From an uncultured Verrucomicrobiota bacterium (GTDB taxonomy: Bacteria > Verrucomicrobiota > Kiritimatiellia > Kiritimatiellales > Tichowtungiaceae), in the NCBI GenBank assembly GCA_903826865.1, contig CAIKGD010000042.1:1-64000 (forward strand): a stretch of DNA of 64,000 nucleotides, in the 5' to 3' direction. The notes under the pieces were generated by a model. It ran no database searches. It had not been told where the DNA came from and worked only from the letters and a program-made list of their open reading frames with translations. The position numbers and the translations under genes were made by a program. This document shows, piece after piece, positions 23,850-32,722 of the stretch (position 1 is the stretch's first letter; each line of letters starts with the position of its first letter).

Positions 23850-25349
23850 TCACCTCAACCGTTCACAAATCAGATCGTTGAATTTTATTTTGTCCACCAC
23901 GGCACGCGTGACGATAAAGGAAGACATCATTGCACCGACAATGCCCGGCAGCAACGAGCTTTGACCGGCCAGATACAAATTCCTCACCGGAAGCTTTCCG
24001 ATCAAATTAAACTGACCGGTTTTTTGCCGGATGCCGTAGGCCGAGCCGTCCGGAGAGTTCAGATAATCGCGGAAGGTCAGCGTTGAGGCAGAGTCCACTG
24101 CTTTGAACGTTCCGTTCTGTCCGGCATAAAAGGCATTCACCCGTTCACGGATGCGACCCGTTTTACGCGCTTTGTAGGCATAATATTCCGGAGAGCGATG
24201 GCCGACTGTCGAACGGGACCAGGCGACGGTCTCCTGAGGGAAACAGGGCTCAAATGCGCTGACCGTCTGCACGTTTTTCCCGTTCACGGTTTCGATGTTG
24301 CGGATAATCACCAGTGCGGAATCGCCCGGCTGTTCCGGATCGAGCATCCGGTTGGTGTCTGTGTGCGGCAAGAGCGAAACCATGCTGTTGTCCATCGCTG
24401 CGTGCGGCACTTCAAAAACGCCAAAGACGGAAAAAAAGCCTGCGGAAGGCTCGAATGAATTAACCCGGTTTACAAAAGCGGGGCGCATGAACTCGGCGGG
24501 AATCAGTTTGAGCGCTTCCTGCGGGTGGATGGTTAGAATAGCGGACTCAAAAGAAACCGTTTCACCGGAACTAAGCAGAAAACGGCCGGCCTGACCGTTT
24601 TGGATATCCAGACATTGAATCACGGAAACCCCGCAGCGGAGTTCGACGCCCAGCTTGGAAAAAGCCTGTTTGAAAGCCCGGATAAACGCTTCGCCGCCGT
24701 TCTTCACCCGGGCCACTGACTGATAAAGCCCCTGACACATGCGGGCGTGGTTGGCAAAAGATATTTCAACTGGAGCCGAGCCGTAGCACATCGAGAATCC
24801 GCTCAGCAACGCCTTTAACTGCTGATTTTCCGTCAGGCGATCAAGTACAGTCTGAAAACTGAGATAGTCTTCATCCAGCAGTTCCATCGGTGCGTTGATC
24901 TGCCGGATATCCATCGTTCGCGTCTGGTGGCAGACTTGATTTACCAGATTGAAATAGTTTTCGATCGCAGCGTGCTCTGCGGGGAAATAGTGCTGAAGCT
25001 GCGCCTTCAACCGGGACTCGCCGGCCGGAAAATCGAAAACCTCACCGGTCTGCTCGAAAACAAACCGGTTGGCGTGTTCTTCAGTCAGAAACACCGGCTC
25101 GATGTCTTCGCGCAATCCAAGCACCGTCAACATGTCATAGAGCAGACCGCCGTCCGAAAACCCGCCGGTGAAATGGAATCCGGTATCGAAAGGAATGCCG
25201 CCGGTCCGGAAGCGGGCCATGCTGCCGCCCGGAACCGGGGCTTTTTCCAGCACCAGAACTTTTTTACCGTTCATGGCCAGCAGCAGGGCAGCCGTCATGC
25301 CGCTGATTCCGCTGCCGACCACCACATGATTATAGTCTGCTTTTTCCAT
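23850..25349 (-). CDS. Phytoene-desaturase-like FAD oxidoreductase (CrtI family)
   Basis: 499 residues. N-terminal FAD motif VVVGSGISGMTAALLLAMNGKKVLVLEK followed by PGGSMARFRTGG and FDTGFHFTGG, the usual CrtI/CrtO-type opening; the C-terminal VRNLYLAGQSSLLPGIVGAMMS closes the FAD site. CrtI-like enzymes add, remove or isomerise double bonds in long lipophilic chains. None of the other genes for carotenoid synthesis is present in the window, so the substrate is more likely the ACP- or lipid-bound chain made by this cluster. It sits between the ketoreductase and the ketosynthase with overlapping or 4-base junctions. CrtI-like genes also occur among the candidate ladderane genes of anammox bacteria. 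Confidence 0.9.
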   Translation of the reverse strand: MEKADYNHVVVGSGISGMTAALLLAMNGKKVLVLEKAPVPGGSMARFRTGGIPFDTGFHFTGGFSDGGLLYDMLTVLGLREDIEPVFLTEEHANRFVFEQTGEVFDFPAGESRLKAQLQHYFPAEHAAIENYFNLVNQVCHQTRTMDIRQINAPMELLDEDYLSFQTVLDRLTENQQLKALLSGFSMCYGSAPVEISFANHARMCQGLYQSVARVKNGGEAFIRAFKQAFSKLGVELRCGVSVIQCLDIQNGQAGRFLLSSGETVSFESAILTIHPQEALKLIPAEFMRPAFVNRVNSFEPSAGFFSVFGVFEVPHAAMDNSMVSLLPHTDTNRMLDPEQPGDSALVIIRNIETVNGKNVQTVSAFEPCFPQETVAWSRSTVGHRSPEYYAYKARKTGRIRERVNAFYAGQNGTFKAVDSASTLTFRDYLNSPDGSAYGIRQKTGQFNLIGKLPVRNLYLAGQSSLLPGIVGAMMSSFIVTRAVVDKIKFNDLICERLR

Positions 25350-26068
25350 TAGATGGCCAGACCGCCGTTTACGCTGATGACCTGCCCGTGAATATAGGAC
25401 TGCTCATCGCTGCACAGAAAATTCACTGTGGCAGCCACGTCGTCCACCGAACCGAAGCGGTTGAGCGGAATCAGCGGCAGCACTTTATCTTTTGGGATTT
25501 CGGTCGTCATGCCGGTTTCAATAATGCCGGGGGAGACGGCATTCACAAAAATGTTTTTGCGGCCCACTTCACGTGCAAGCGCCTTCACGGCGCCGATCAG
25601 TCCGGCCTTGGAAGCAGAATAATTCACCTGCCCGGCCTGACCGATTTCTCCGGAGGTGGAGGAGATCGCAATGATTTTGCCGCGCTTCTCACGCATCATC
25701 GGGAAAAGCACCATCTTGGTGACATTATAAAACCCGTCCAGATTGGTACGCAGGACGGCATCCCATTCCGGCTTGGTCATCCAGACCATCAGATTGTCGC
25801 GCGCGATGCCGGCATTATAGATGAGAACGTCCGGAACCTGTTTGTCACAACGGGTTTCGAGCGCAGCGCGCACGGCTTCATAATCAGCGACATCAAAACT
25901 CAAGACCTCGCATGCGCGACCCAGCGCTTTAATTTCTGATTGTACTGTTTGCGCTGCTTCAAGGTTGCGGTTACAGGTCAGCCAGATGTCGAATCCCGAC
26001 TTAGCCAGCCTCAGCGCAATGGCCCGTCCGATGCCCCGGCTCCCCCCTATAATTAAAGCGATTTTCAT
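25349..26068 (-). CDS. 3-ketoacyl-ACP reductase (FabG-like SDR)
   Basis: A 239-residue short-chain dehydrogenase. Cofactor motif GGSRGIG (8-14), NAG (86-88 region), catalytic Asn109, Ser137, Tyr150 and Lys154 (YSASK), and the PGIIETGM loop. It would reduce 3-ketoacyl-ACP to 3-hydroxyacyl-ACP with NADPH, the KR step of the cluster. The ATG at 26068 (MKIALIIGGSRG) fits the family; the longer frame from TTG 26104 adds residues with no family match. Its stop overlaps the start of the CrtI-like gene (TAATG). First gene of the leftward KR-desaturase-KS-MipA run. Confidence 0.93.
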   Translation of the reverse strand: MKIALIIGGSRGIGRAIALRLAKSGFDIWLTCNRNLEAAQTVQSEIKALGRACEVLSFDVADYEAVRAALETRCDKQVPDVLIYNAGIARDNLMVWMTKPEWDAVLRTNLDGFYNVTKMVLFPMMREKRGKIIAISSTSGEIGQAGQVNYSASKAGLIGAVKALAREVGRKNIFVNAVSPGIIETGMTTEIPKDKVLPLIPLNRFGSVDDVAATVNFLCSDEQSYIHGQVISVNGGLAI

Positions 26069-26142
26069 GCGGCCAATAAGCTCACAACAGCTCTTTAAAT
26101 TCAACTACATACTGCCGGAGTGTCCAATCACAGTGAAAGTAT

Positions 26143-27024
26143 TTATTGTGTGGTATCAGAGCTTGCCGATGTACTTGCCGGCGGACTGATCCTTGCAGGT
26201 TCGGGCAGTGTGGCAGAACGAATGCGGCCCGCAATGTGACCGGGAATTACTCCTCCGGCCATGGCGGCATAGTTCCAGGGAAACAACAGCCAATCTCCGA
26301 TATTGGAGCCCACATAAGTGCCGTAAGCCGGATAGAGCGTGTTGTATCCCGTTTTTTGATTCTGCAAAGACCCCTCTGTGCGCAGGTAGCCCAGCGCATC
26401 CCGCGTGGCAAGAGCTTCCGGATACAGGTTAAAGAACGGAAGCATGTAGGCGAAGGCGTACGTGCCTTTGCAGGTCCGGCGGCCAAAGTCTTTGGCATGA
26501 CCCGCCTCGTGCAGAGCCACTGCCGGAATGTCGGAATAGAGGTTGATCGTATTGCTGTAAGGATTGTAGTTGTCTCCGCCGAAGAACCGGCCCGGCATGA
26601 TGGTGTAATACACCCAGTTGATCATGCCGAGCGTGTAGCGCCAGCCCGCGCCCACAGCCTCATTATGCAGTGTGCGTTGCAATTCACCGCCTACATTGCA
26701 GGAATTGATCCGCACTTTCACATCTTTCAGACCATTGGTCTGCAAGTACGCCCGCAGGATGTCTTCGGTCTCCTTGGAAAACCGGTGACTATCCACCCGG
26801 GTATTCCAGAGAATGAGTTTGGCATAAAGACTATCGGGCCAGAACCAGCCGGAAGCATCCAGAAATTTGTTAGGCGCGCCCTGTACAATCTGTTCCTCAT
26901 TTGTCTGCAGCGGTACCAAATTATGGTAATCATCTGTACGGCCGTACCGGTACGGCAGATTTGCGCATCCGGTGAGGAATAACGCCCCGGTAATTCCTGC
27001 CAGCAGCAGTCCTTTAATTTTCAT
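26143..27024 (-). CDS. Lipoprotein with a HEAGH zinc-metallopeptidase motif
   Basis: 293 residues: lipobox LTGC (Cys20), a domain starting SGWFWPDSLYAKLILWN, and LHEAGHAKDFGR with the HExxH motif at H172-E173-H176. Glu203 in YPEALATRDA could be the third zinc ligand. The spacing to it is like gluzincin peptidases. C-terminally there is a hydrophobic stretch WLLFPWNYAAMAGG and a Pro/Ser-rich tail. I do not recognise a named family. It is a separate leftward transcription unit at the edge of the 2-hydroxyacyl-CoA dehydratase block, divergent from it; its role in the cluster, if any, is unknown. Confidence 0.65.
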   Translation of the reverse strand: MKIKGLLLAGITGALFLTGCANLPYRYGRTDDYHNLVPLQTNEEQIVQGAPNKFLDASGWFWPDSLYAKLILWNTRVDSHRFSKETEDILRAYLQTNGLKDVKVRINSCNVGGELQRTLHNEAVGAGWRYTLGMINWVYYTIMPGRFFGGDNYNPYSNTINLYSDIPAVALHEAGHAKDFGRRTCKGTYAFAYMLPFFNLYPEALATRDALGYLRTEGSLQNQKTGYNTLYPAYGTYVGSNIGDWLLFPWNYAAMAGGVIPGHIAGRIRSATLPEPARISPPASTSASSDTTQ

Positions 27025-27136
27025 TTACGAACGTTACTATCCCTCGCCGTGACTTATCAAGTTGCATGTGTGTTCATGCGGCAGGCAAAAAACGTCAGTC
27101 TTGCCGCAGACGGTTCTTTTTGAAACCATTTGTCCA

Positions 27137-28081
27137 ATGTTCGGAAAACTGAAGAAAGCGTCTAACGGTAAACTGCTGGAGCCCCGCACCATCGGGATTC
27201 CCCGTGCGCTGCTTTACTACCTTTATCCGGGACTTTGGGAGACGTTTCTCAAAGAGCTTGGTATGCAGGTTACGGTTTCCGCCCCCGGCACGCGCAAAAC
27301 AATCGAACAGGCCGGACTGATCTCAGAGTCGGAGCACTGCCTTCCGGTCAAACTGTTCGATGCACATCTGGCTGAGCTGGCCGGTCTGGTGGAACTTATT
27401 TTTGTGCCGCGCATCCTTTCGACGCTTCCCGGTCATATTGCCTGTCCGAAACTCGGGGCTTTGCCGGACTGTGCGCGTGCACAATGTCCCGGTGGAATTA
27501 CAATTATCACGGTGGATATCAACGAGAACCGAACCCCGCTGACTGAATCCATGGCGCAACTGGGACGGCTGTTGAATGCAGATGAAACGGTAATTCATCA
27601 GGCTACAGAACGTGCGCTGTCGGCGTTGCGCAGGGCGCGTGCCGTTCCGACAGCACCGCGCAAACCGGATGCACTTAATTTTCTGGTGATCGGCCATCCC
27701 TATAATTTGCACGATAGTTATCTGTCCGGCCCGATTCTTCAGAAAATTGAATCGCTGGGTGTCAACGCAGAGCTGGTCTCGTTCGCAGACCGCACGGCAC
27801 TGCCGGAACCGGTCAAATGGGACACATGCAGCATCATGCACGACCGGCTGCAGCGGCTGGTTCCGTCAGAATGGGATGGCGTCATTCATCTCAGTTCGTT
27901 CAACTGCGGATGTGATTCCATCGTCAGCACGCTGTATCAGGAAGTGTTGCGCGAAAAAGAAATACCCTGCATGACGCTGGTGCTTGACGAACACGCGGGG
28001 CAGGCCGGTGTAGACACAAGGCTCGAAGCCTTCGTGGATTCAATTAAGGATCAGCATGAGCATGCCGCAACTTGCCATTGA
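27137..28081 (+). CDS. Acyl-CoA dehydratase activase-related protein (DUF2229-like)
   Basis: About 314 residues from ATG 27137. The opening TIGIPRALLYYLYPGLWETF and SESEHCLPVKLFDAHLAEL are characteristic of the domain that, in large fused acyl-CoA dehydratase activases, follows the ATPase part. Cysteines lie in SEHC, HIACPKLGALPDCARAQC and FNCGCDS, possible iron-sulfur ligands. The C-terminal DEHAGQAGVDTRLEAFVD closely parallels DEHTSQVGLVTRLEAFVD at the end of the next gene, so the two proteins look like paralogous subunits. An in-frame ATG at 27062 would add residues that do not match the family; neither start has a good ribosome site. Overlaps the next gene by 26 bases. Confidence 0.75.
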   Translation: MFGKLKKASNGKLLEPRTIGIPRALLYYLYPGLWETFLKELGMQVTVSAPGTRKTIEQAGLISESEHCLPVKLFDAHLAELAGLVELIFVPRILSTLPGHIACPKLGALPDCARAQCPGGITIITVDINENRTPLTESMAQLGRLLNADETVIHQATERALSALRRARAVPTAPRKPDALNFLVIGHPYNLHDSYLSGPILQKIESLGVNAELVSFADRTALPEPVKWDTCSIMHDRLQRLVPSEWDGVIHLSSFNCGCDSIVSTLYQEVLREKEIPCMTLVLDEHAGQAGVDTRLEAFVDSIKDQHEHAATCH

Positions 28082-29135
28082 GCCCTGGGGCAACTATTCA
28101 CTGGCACTGGCCGCCTCGGTGGAATGCCTGCATGTCCGGCCGTGGACGCACACCTGCACCACGCCGGAAATTCTTAAACTGGGCGTTGAAGCTTCGCCGG
28201 AGTTCAGCTGCCTTTCTTTCAAGGTCACGACCGGTCATTTTATTAAAGCCGCCATGGAAGGGGTGGAATACGGCGTAATGGTCAACAGTCAGGGGCCGTG
28301 CCGGTTGCGGTATTACCGCATGCTTCAGCAGAAACTGCTTAAAGAACGCGGCTTCAATCTTTTTATTTTCGGCCTGGGCTATGACGGGATCAAGCCGCCG
28401 CTCATCCGGCATTTTAATCCGACGATGAATGACTTTTTGCGCTGCTGCTTCCGGGCCCGGCTGAAAGTTGTCACGATTGATGAACTTGAAACAGCCGCCT
28501 GGACGAAGCGGGCGGTGGAGTTGCGCGCCGGTGACACGACAAGAGCGATGAATGCCTGCATTAAGGATTTGGATCAGGCCCGCACGGTACCGGAAATCAA
28601 GGCATTCCGGAAGACGATCCCGGCCCGGTTTAATCAGATATCTGTTGATGTGAACCGCCGCCCGCTGAAAGTAGCGCTGCTGGGTGAAGCGACGATCCTG
28701 CGGAACAGTTTTCTCAATCAGAACCTCGAGGAGATTCTGGGGGGACTCGGCGTAGAAGTGCGTAATTTTTTTCTGCTCGGCGAAGAAATGCGCAATATTT
28801 TTAACATCGGAACGGGAAGTAAATACGGGTGGAAAGCGATGCGCAAGCTGGCGAAACCCTATTTGGGAACGCCGGTGGGCGGCCACGCGCTGGCGTCCGT
28901 TGCCCACACTCTTCGCTGTGCGCAGGACGGCTATGACGGCGTGATCCATGTTGCTCCCGCCGGGTGCATGCCGGAAATCAGCGTCCGGCCTATTCTGCGC
29001 AAAATCAGTCAGGATAAGGATATTCCGGTATTTGAATGTTCGTTCGATGAACACACCAGTCAGGTCGGACTGGTGACACGGCTGGAAGCGTTCGTCGACG
29101 TTTTGTACGATCGGAAAACTAAAAAGGAACTATGA
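28056..29135 (+). CDS. 2-hydroxyacyl-CoA dehydratase family subunit
   Basis: 359 residues with NSQGPCRLRYYRMLQ, HVAPAGCMPEISV and FECSFDEHTSQVG, the cysteine-bearing signatures of the HgdB/BcrB-type family. Family members carry an iron-sulfur cluster and, after ATP-driven one-electron activation, either eliminate water from 2-hydroxyacyl-CoA by a ketyl radical or reduce an aromatic acyl-CoA. It lies between the DUF2229-like gene and the activase with overlapping reading frames, a three-gene arrangement that mirrors the domain order of the fused giant activases. Which substrate it reduces is unknown. Confidence 0.82.
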   Translation: MSMPQLAIEPWGNYSLALAASVECLHVRPWTHTCTTPEILKLGVEASPEFSCLSFKVTTGHFIKAAMEGVEYGVMVNSQGPCRLRYYRMLQQKLLKERGFNLFIFGLGYDGIKPPLIRHFNPTMNDFLRCCFRARLKVVTIDELETAAWTKRAVELRAGDTTRAMNACIKDLDQARTVPEIKAFRKTIPARFNQISVDVNRRPLKVALLGEATILRNSFLNQNLEEILGGLGVEVRNFFLLGEEMRNIFNIGTGSKYGWKAMRKLAKPYLGTPVGGHALASVAHTLRCAQDGYDGVIHVAPAGCMPEISVRPILRKISQDKDIPVFECSFDEHTSQVGLVTRLEAFVDVLYDRKTKKEL

Positions 29136-30100
29136 AGACAACCGGTTATCTTGGTTTGGATGTGGGCTCTATCAGCACCAATCTGGTAGTGATGAATCCG
29201 CAGAATGAAGTGCTGTTTGAAACCTACAGCCGGGTAGGGGGTAATCCGATTTCGTCGGTGCAGCAGGCGCTGCTGAATGCGCAGGCGGCATTGGGCGAGG
29301 ACATTCAGATTGCCGGGGTCTGCACGACCGGCAGCGGCCGCAATCTGATCGGTGCGGTAGTGGGTGCAGATGTCATCAAAAATGAAATCAGCACACACGC
29401 CCGGGCAGCGATACACCTGCATCCGGATGTGCAGACGATTTTTGAAATCGGCGGGCAGGACAGCAAAGTCACGCTGGTACGCGACGGCGTGGTCGTGGAC
29501 TTTGCCATGAATCTGGTCTGCGCCGCCGGCACCGGCAGTTTTCTGGATTCGCAAGCCATTCGGCTCGGCATCACTGTTCCGGATCTGAGCGCCAAGGCCG
29601 TTCTGTCGACCGCGCCCACCAGTATTGCCGGACGCTGCACGGTCTTTGCCGAATCCGACATGATTCACAAACAGCAGACCGGCCACCGGCAGGAAGATAT
29701 TCTCATGGGGCTGTGTCATGCCATGGTGCGCAACTTTCTCAGCAACGTCTGCGCGGGCAAAGAAATCCGCGCGCCGATTGTGCTGCAGGGCGGCGTTAGC
29801 GCCAATCTGGGAATCCGGCGGGCTTTCAGCGAGATCTTAAAAATTGAACCGGTCATTCCGAAACACCACATGGTCATGGGCGCTTACGGTGCGGCTCTTA
29901 TTGCGTCAAAAGCCGGCATCAAACAGACCCGTTTTCGCGGCTACGAACTTTGCGTGCGAACCATTCTTACACAAAGCTTTGGCTGCACCGACTGCCCGAA
30001 CCTGTGCGAAGTGGTGGAAATACTGGATGCCGGCCAGTTGATCAGCCGCAGCGGCGGACGCTGCCGCAAGTGGGACGGGGACATGACCCCGCGTCAGTAA
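29132..30100 (+). CDS. Acyl-CoA dehydratase activase (BadF/BadG/BcrA/BcrD/HgdC family ATPase)
   Basis: 322 residues of the ASKHA ATPase fold: GLDVGSISTNLVV, EIGGQDSKVTLV, and the two cysteines that in the HgdC homodimer hold a single [4Fe-4S] cluster, here C130 (NLVCAAGTG) and C169 (AGRCTVFAESDM). ATP hydrolysis drives electron transfer to the dehydratase. The C-terminus adds FGCTDCPNLCEVV (C284, C287, C291), a CxxCxxxC extension seen in large activases but absent from minimal HgdC. Its ATG overlaps the preceding gene, so the trio is one operon. No electron-donor ferredoxin gene is adjacent. Confidence 0.93.
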   Translation: MKTTGYLGLDVGSISTNLVVMNPQNEVLFETYSRVGGNPISSVQQALLNAQAALGEDIQIAGVCTTGSGRNLIGAVVGADVIKNEISTHARAAIHLHPDVQTIFEIGGQDSKVTLVRDGVVVDFAMNLVCAAGTGSFLDSQAIRLGITVPDLSAKAVLSTAPTSIAGRCTVFAESDMIHKQQTGHRQEDILMGLCHAMVRNFLSNVCAGKEIRAPIVLQGGVSANLGIRRAFSEILKIEPVIPKHHMVMGAYGAALIASKAGIKQTRFRGYELCVRTILTQSFGCTDCPNLCEVVEILDAGQLISRSGGRCRKWDGDMTPRQ

Positions 30101-30163
30101 ACAGGAATCCAGAATCCGGAATCTTTTCCGTCCGATCCACTTCTTGAACAGCCAGTCGGCCTG

Positions 30164-30967
30164 TCATCTGTTGGGCGGCGGAAGACGCACGGCTTCCGCG
30201 ACCCGGATGATTTCTTCCGGGCTGGAACAGAACGGTTTGTCCGGTACGGAAAATCCGGCGCGGCGTGCTTCTTCAACCAGTATGTGCAGGTATTCCGTCA
30301 TATGTCTGGCGGTATACGGATTGATGTCATGAAAGTTGATAACGGCGCAGGTAACAGTGTGCGGGTCGGCGGTTGCACGCAGCTTTTTCAGCGCTTTGCA
30401 GATATTGGAGCGCCGCCGCAAACTTCCATTAAAGCCGTAAATAACTCCGTCTTTGGCCCGGACGTTTGCCATGAGCAGTTCAAGACCCAGCTCATCATAA
30501 ATTGTACGCGTGCGGATATTGCAGGCACCGAACGGAGGTCGTACGAATTGCGGTGCAGAGCCGGTGATCGTGCGAATGACTTCCTGTGCCTGCCGGAGTT
30601 CGGGAATTAATTCATCGTCGGGTTGTTTAATGTGGGCGACATGACCTCTGGGTGAAACACTGTGAATACCCAGCGCATGACCCTGTTCGTGGGCGTAACG
30701 CATGATGTCGCGGCCACGGGGCGTTCCTCCGCCGCGCGGGTGTTCAGTTTGAACAAAAAAGAGGGCTTTGATGTTCGGCTGAATGTCATTCGTTGCCAGC
30801 TGATTGATAATGGCGAGTGTCGGATTATATTTCTCACGGATACTCGGCCCGTCATCGAAGGTGACCAGAAAATATATCTGCGGGGTGGTGGCAGATTGTT
30901 GCAGTCCGGGTTCCGGCGTGCGACAGGCCGTCAACAGGAGCAGTGTAATAGCCATAATACGTTTCAT
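30164..30967 (-). CDS. Polysaccharide deacetylase-like (NodB homology) lipoprotein
   Basis: 267 residues from ATG 30967. Lipobox LTAC (Cys15), then the NodB motifs: VTFDDGPS (motif 1, metal-binding Asp), ALGIHSVSPRGH (motif 2), and FVRPPFGACN (motif 3). Such enzymes remove N- or O-acetyl groups from sugars or peptidoglycan in the periplasm. The gene overlaps the stop of the upstream B12 radical SAM gene, so it is cotranscribed with it, and might modify a sugar head group. Convergent with the activase. Confidence 0.85.
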   Translation of the reverse strand: MKRIMAITLLLLTACRTPEPGLQQSATTPQIYFLVTFDDGPSIREKYNPTLAIINQLATNDIQPNIKALFFVQTEHPRGGGTPRGRDIMRYAHEQGHALGIHSVSPRGHVAHIKQPDDELIPELRQAQEVIRTITGSAPQFVRPPFGACNIRTRTIYDELGLELLMANVRAKDGVIYGFNGSLRRRSNICKALKKLRATADPHTVTCAVINFHDINPYTARHMTEYLHILVEEARRAGFSVPDKPFCSSPEEIIRVAEAVRLPPPNR

Positions 30968-32418
30968 AAGCTGCAACCCTCATCCTGTCCCAGCCGCCGG
31001 TTGCTGGAGGCAAACCGCAGAAAACTCCCGCAACTCAGCCAGAAACGTTTCCAGCTGTCGGGTGATCTCCAGATCATGGATGCATAGCCCGCAAGAACGC
31101 GGGGACGCATAAAGTGTCGCTTATAAAAAGCGGTGAAAAGGCGTTCCAGCTGTTCGCGCGTCATGCCGTTGGGAATAAATTGGAAATGCATACAGTCGAG
31201 TTTCGGCCAGTCTTCGTCAAAGGTGCCGAGTTCGCGGATGTTGGTGTAGAGCGGCGCGCCGGGAAACGGGGTGAATTTGGCCAGGTTGATGTCGTCAATC
31301 GGCAGGGTGAAAACATAATCCATGCTCCGCTGAATACTGGCTTCGGTTTCACCGGGCAGACCCATCATAAGCAGACCTTTCATCCGGATGCCGGCGCGCT
31401 TGATCATGCGGATGCGTTCGGCGAGCAGATCAAGATCCGGCCGCTGACGGTGCTGCGCCAGCAGGGCCGGGTCGCCGCTTTCAATTCCGAGGCTGATCAT
31501 CCAGCAGCCTGAAGCTTTCATCAGGCGGAGCAGTTCTTGGTCGAGATGTTCGGCCCGTGCGGCGCAGTTATAGGTGATACCCAGCCGGAGTTTAATCAGC
31601 TCCCGGGCAAATTTTTCCACCCGCTGGCGGTTGAAGGTGAATTGATCGTCGTAAAAATTAATATGCCGCACGCCGAACCTTTCCTTTAAATGCCGGACAT
31701 GGGCGATCATGTAATCGGCTGAGTTGAACCGGAAGGTCGCGCCGAACACCGAGCGGTCGCAATAGGAGCAGGCGTACGGACAGCCGCGGCTGGAGACACA
31801 GCTGGAGTTCGGTGCGCGCGGATAATTGAAGATCGGCAGCGTGTAGGCTGAAGGATAGCCGTCCAGCTTTTCATAGGCGGGGAAGGGGAGGCTGTCGAGT
31901 TCGAGCAGGGTTTTGCGTCGGCCGGTAAATTGAGGGTTGCCTTCGGCATCGCGCCAGATGAGTCCCTGCATGGATTCCGGCTGCTCCCAGCCTCCGGCCG
32001 CCAGTTCGGCAAACGTCTCTTCGCCTTCGCCGACTACTCCGAAGTCCACTGCCGGATAGCCGCGCAACGCCTCAGCTTTCAACGCTGAGACATGCGGACC
32101 GCCCATAACTGTTTTAATGGACGGCAGCAGCGACTTGGCCCATTCAGCCATGCTGACTCCGTCGAGAAAACTGGACGTGGTGCAACTTAACCCAAGCAAG
32201 ACGGGGCGCTGGTTTTGTATAATCTGCCGGATGCGGTTTTTAGAATCAGGCTTGGCATAACAATCTACGATCATCGTTTCAAAACCTTTTTGATCCAGCC
32301 ACGCCGCGAGGCTGGCCAGTCCGATGGGCGGCATAATGTTGGTCATCCGGGCGACATCATGGACAGCGGCAGAGGCCGTATAGCCCAGCGGATGAACCAG
32401 AAGAATATGTTTTGCCAT
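30964..32418 (-). CDS. B12-binding-domain radical SAM protein 1
   Basis: 484 residues from ATG 32418. N-terminal Rossmann-like cobalamin-binding domain (HILLVHPLGYT…, VMGGPHVSALKAEAL, FGVVGEGEETFAEL) without the DxHxxG motif, then a radical SAM core with CPYACSYC, NFYDDQFTFN and LLMMGLPGETEASIQ, and a C-terminal DUF4080/4070-like extension. Such enzymes use SAM, a [4Fe-4S] cluster and usually cobalamin for methylation, cyclisation or rearrangement of unactivated carbons. The longer frame to 32670 has no family match. It pairs with the deacetylase gene (4-base overlap) on the minus strand, divergent from the HemN-like gene. Confidence 0.88.
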   Translation of the reverse strand: MAKHILLVHPLGYTASAAVHDVARMTNIMPPIGLASLAAWLDQKGFETMIVDCYAKPDSKNRIRQIIQNQRPVLLGLSCTTSSFLDGVSMAEWAKSLLPSIKTVMGGPHVSALKAEALRGYPAVDFGVVGEGEETFAELAAGGWEQPESMQGLIWRDAEGNPQFTGRRKTLLELDSLPFPAYEKLDGYPSAYTLPIFNYPRAPNSSCVSSRGCPYACSYCDRSVFGATFRFNSADYMIAHVRHLKERFGVRHINFYDDQFTFNRQRVEKFARELIKLRLGITYNCAARAEHLDQELLRLMKASGCWMISLGIESGDPALLAQHRQRPDLDLLAERIRMIKRAGIRMKGLLMMGLPGETEASIQRSMDYVFTLPIDDINLAKFTPFPGAPLYTNIRELGTFDEDWPKLDCMHFQFIPNGMTREQLERLFTAFYKRHFMRPRVLAGYASMIWRSPDSWKRFWLSCGSFLRFASSNRRLGQDEGCSL

Positions 32419-32722
32419 AGTGCTAACGTGTTTGTTGGTGATTCGTAAAACAGTCATCCAGAGTCTATCGGCAGAGACGCGGAGTGCAAGCCGGAAGGGA
32501 TTGTATGATACGCATGATTGATGCAACCGTAACTCTCCGGCCTCGCCGCCATGCAGAACTTTGGAGATTTGTAACGGCGGCGGGTCAACACGCTTGCATT
32601 TACAGAGCTGATCTGTCACAGATGTTTCAACACTGAAATGTTCCGGAATTAGTCGCAGGGATTCGTGCACACAGCACCGGAAAAGCGGCTTTTATCCTTC
32701 AAGCAGGGGCAAGGTTGACCGT
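32419..32722. promoter_or_regulatory. Divergent regulatory gap between two radical SAM genes
   Basis: Three hundred bases with no gene between two divergently transcribed radical SAM genes, so promoters for both should lie here. I see no B12 riboswitch consensus, operator palindrome or convincing -35/-10 pair. The only candidate is TTGCAT near 32601, which I do not trust. The upstream parts of the longer minus-strand frame are not coding. Confidence 0.3.

Noticed and set aside
26146-26982. A 278-codon plus-strand frame opposite the HEAGH lipoprotein gene.
   Set aside because: The minus strand has a lipobox, HExxH and a start codon; the plus-strand product is of shadow type with no motif.
27060-27125. 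A hairpin (GCGGCAGG … CTTGCCGC) followed by TTCTTTTT as a terminator.
   Set aside because: It is located directly before the rightward dehydratase operon, not after a rightward gene, and has mismatches; its role is unclear.
28098-29054. A 318-codon minus-strand frame.
   Set aside because: Shadow of the 2-hydroxyacyl-CoA dehydratase subunit gene.
32419-32722. A cobalamin riboswitch upstream of the B12-type radical SAM gene.
   Set aside because: I could not find a B12-box-like sequence or suitable hairpins in either direction.
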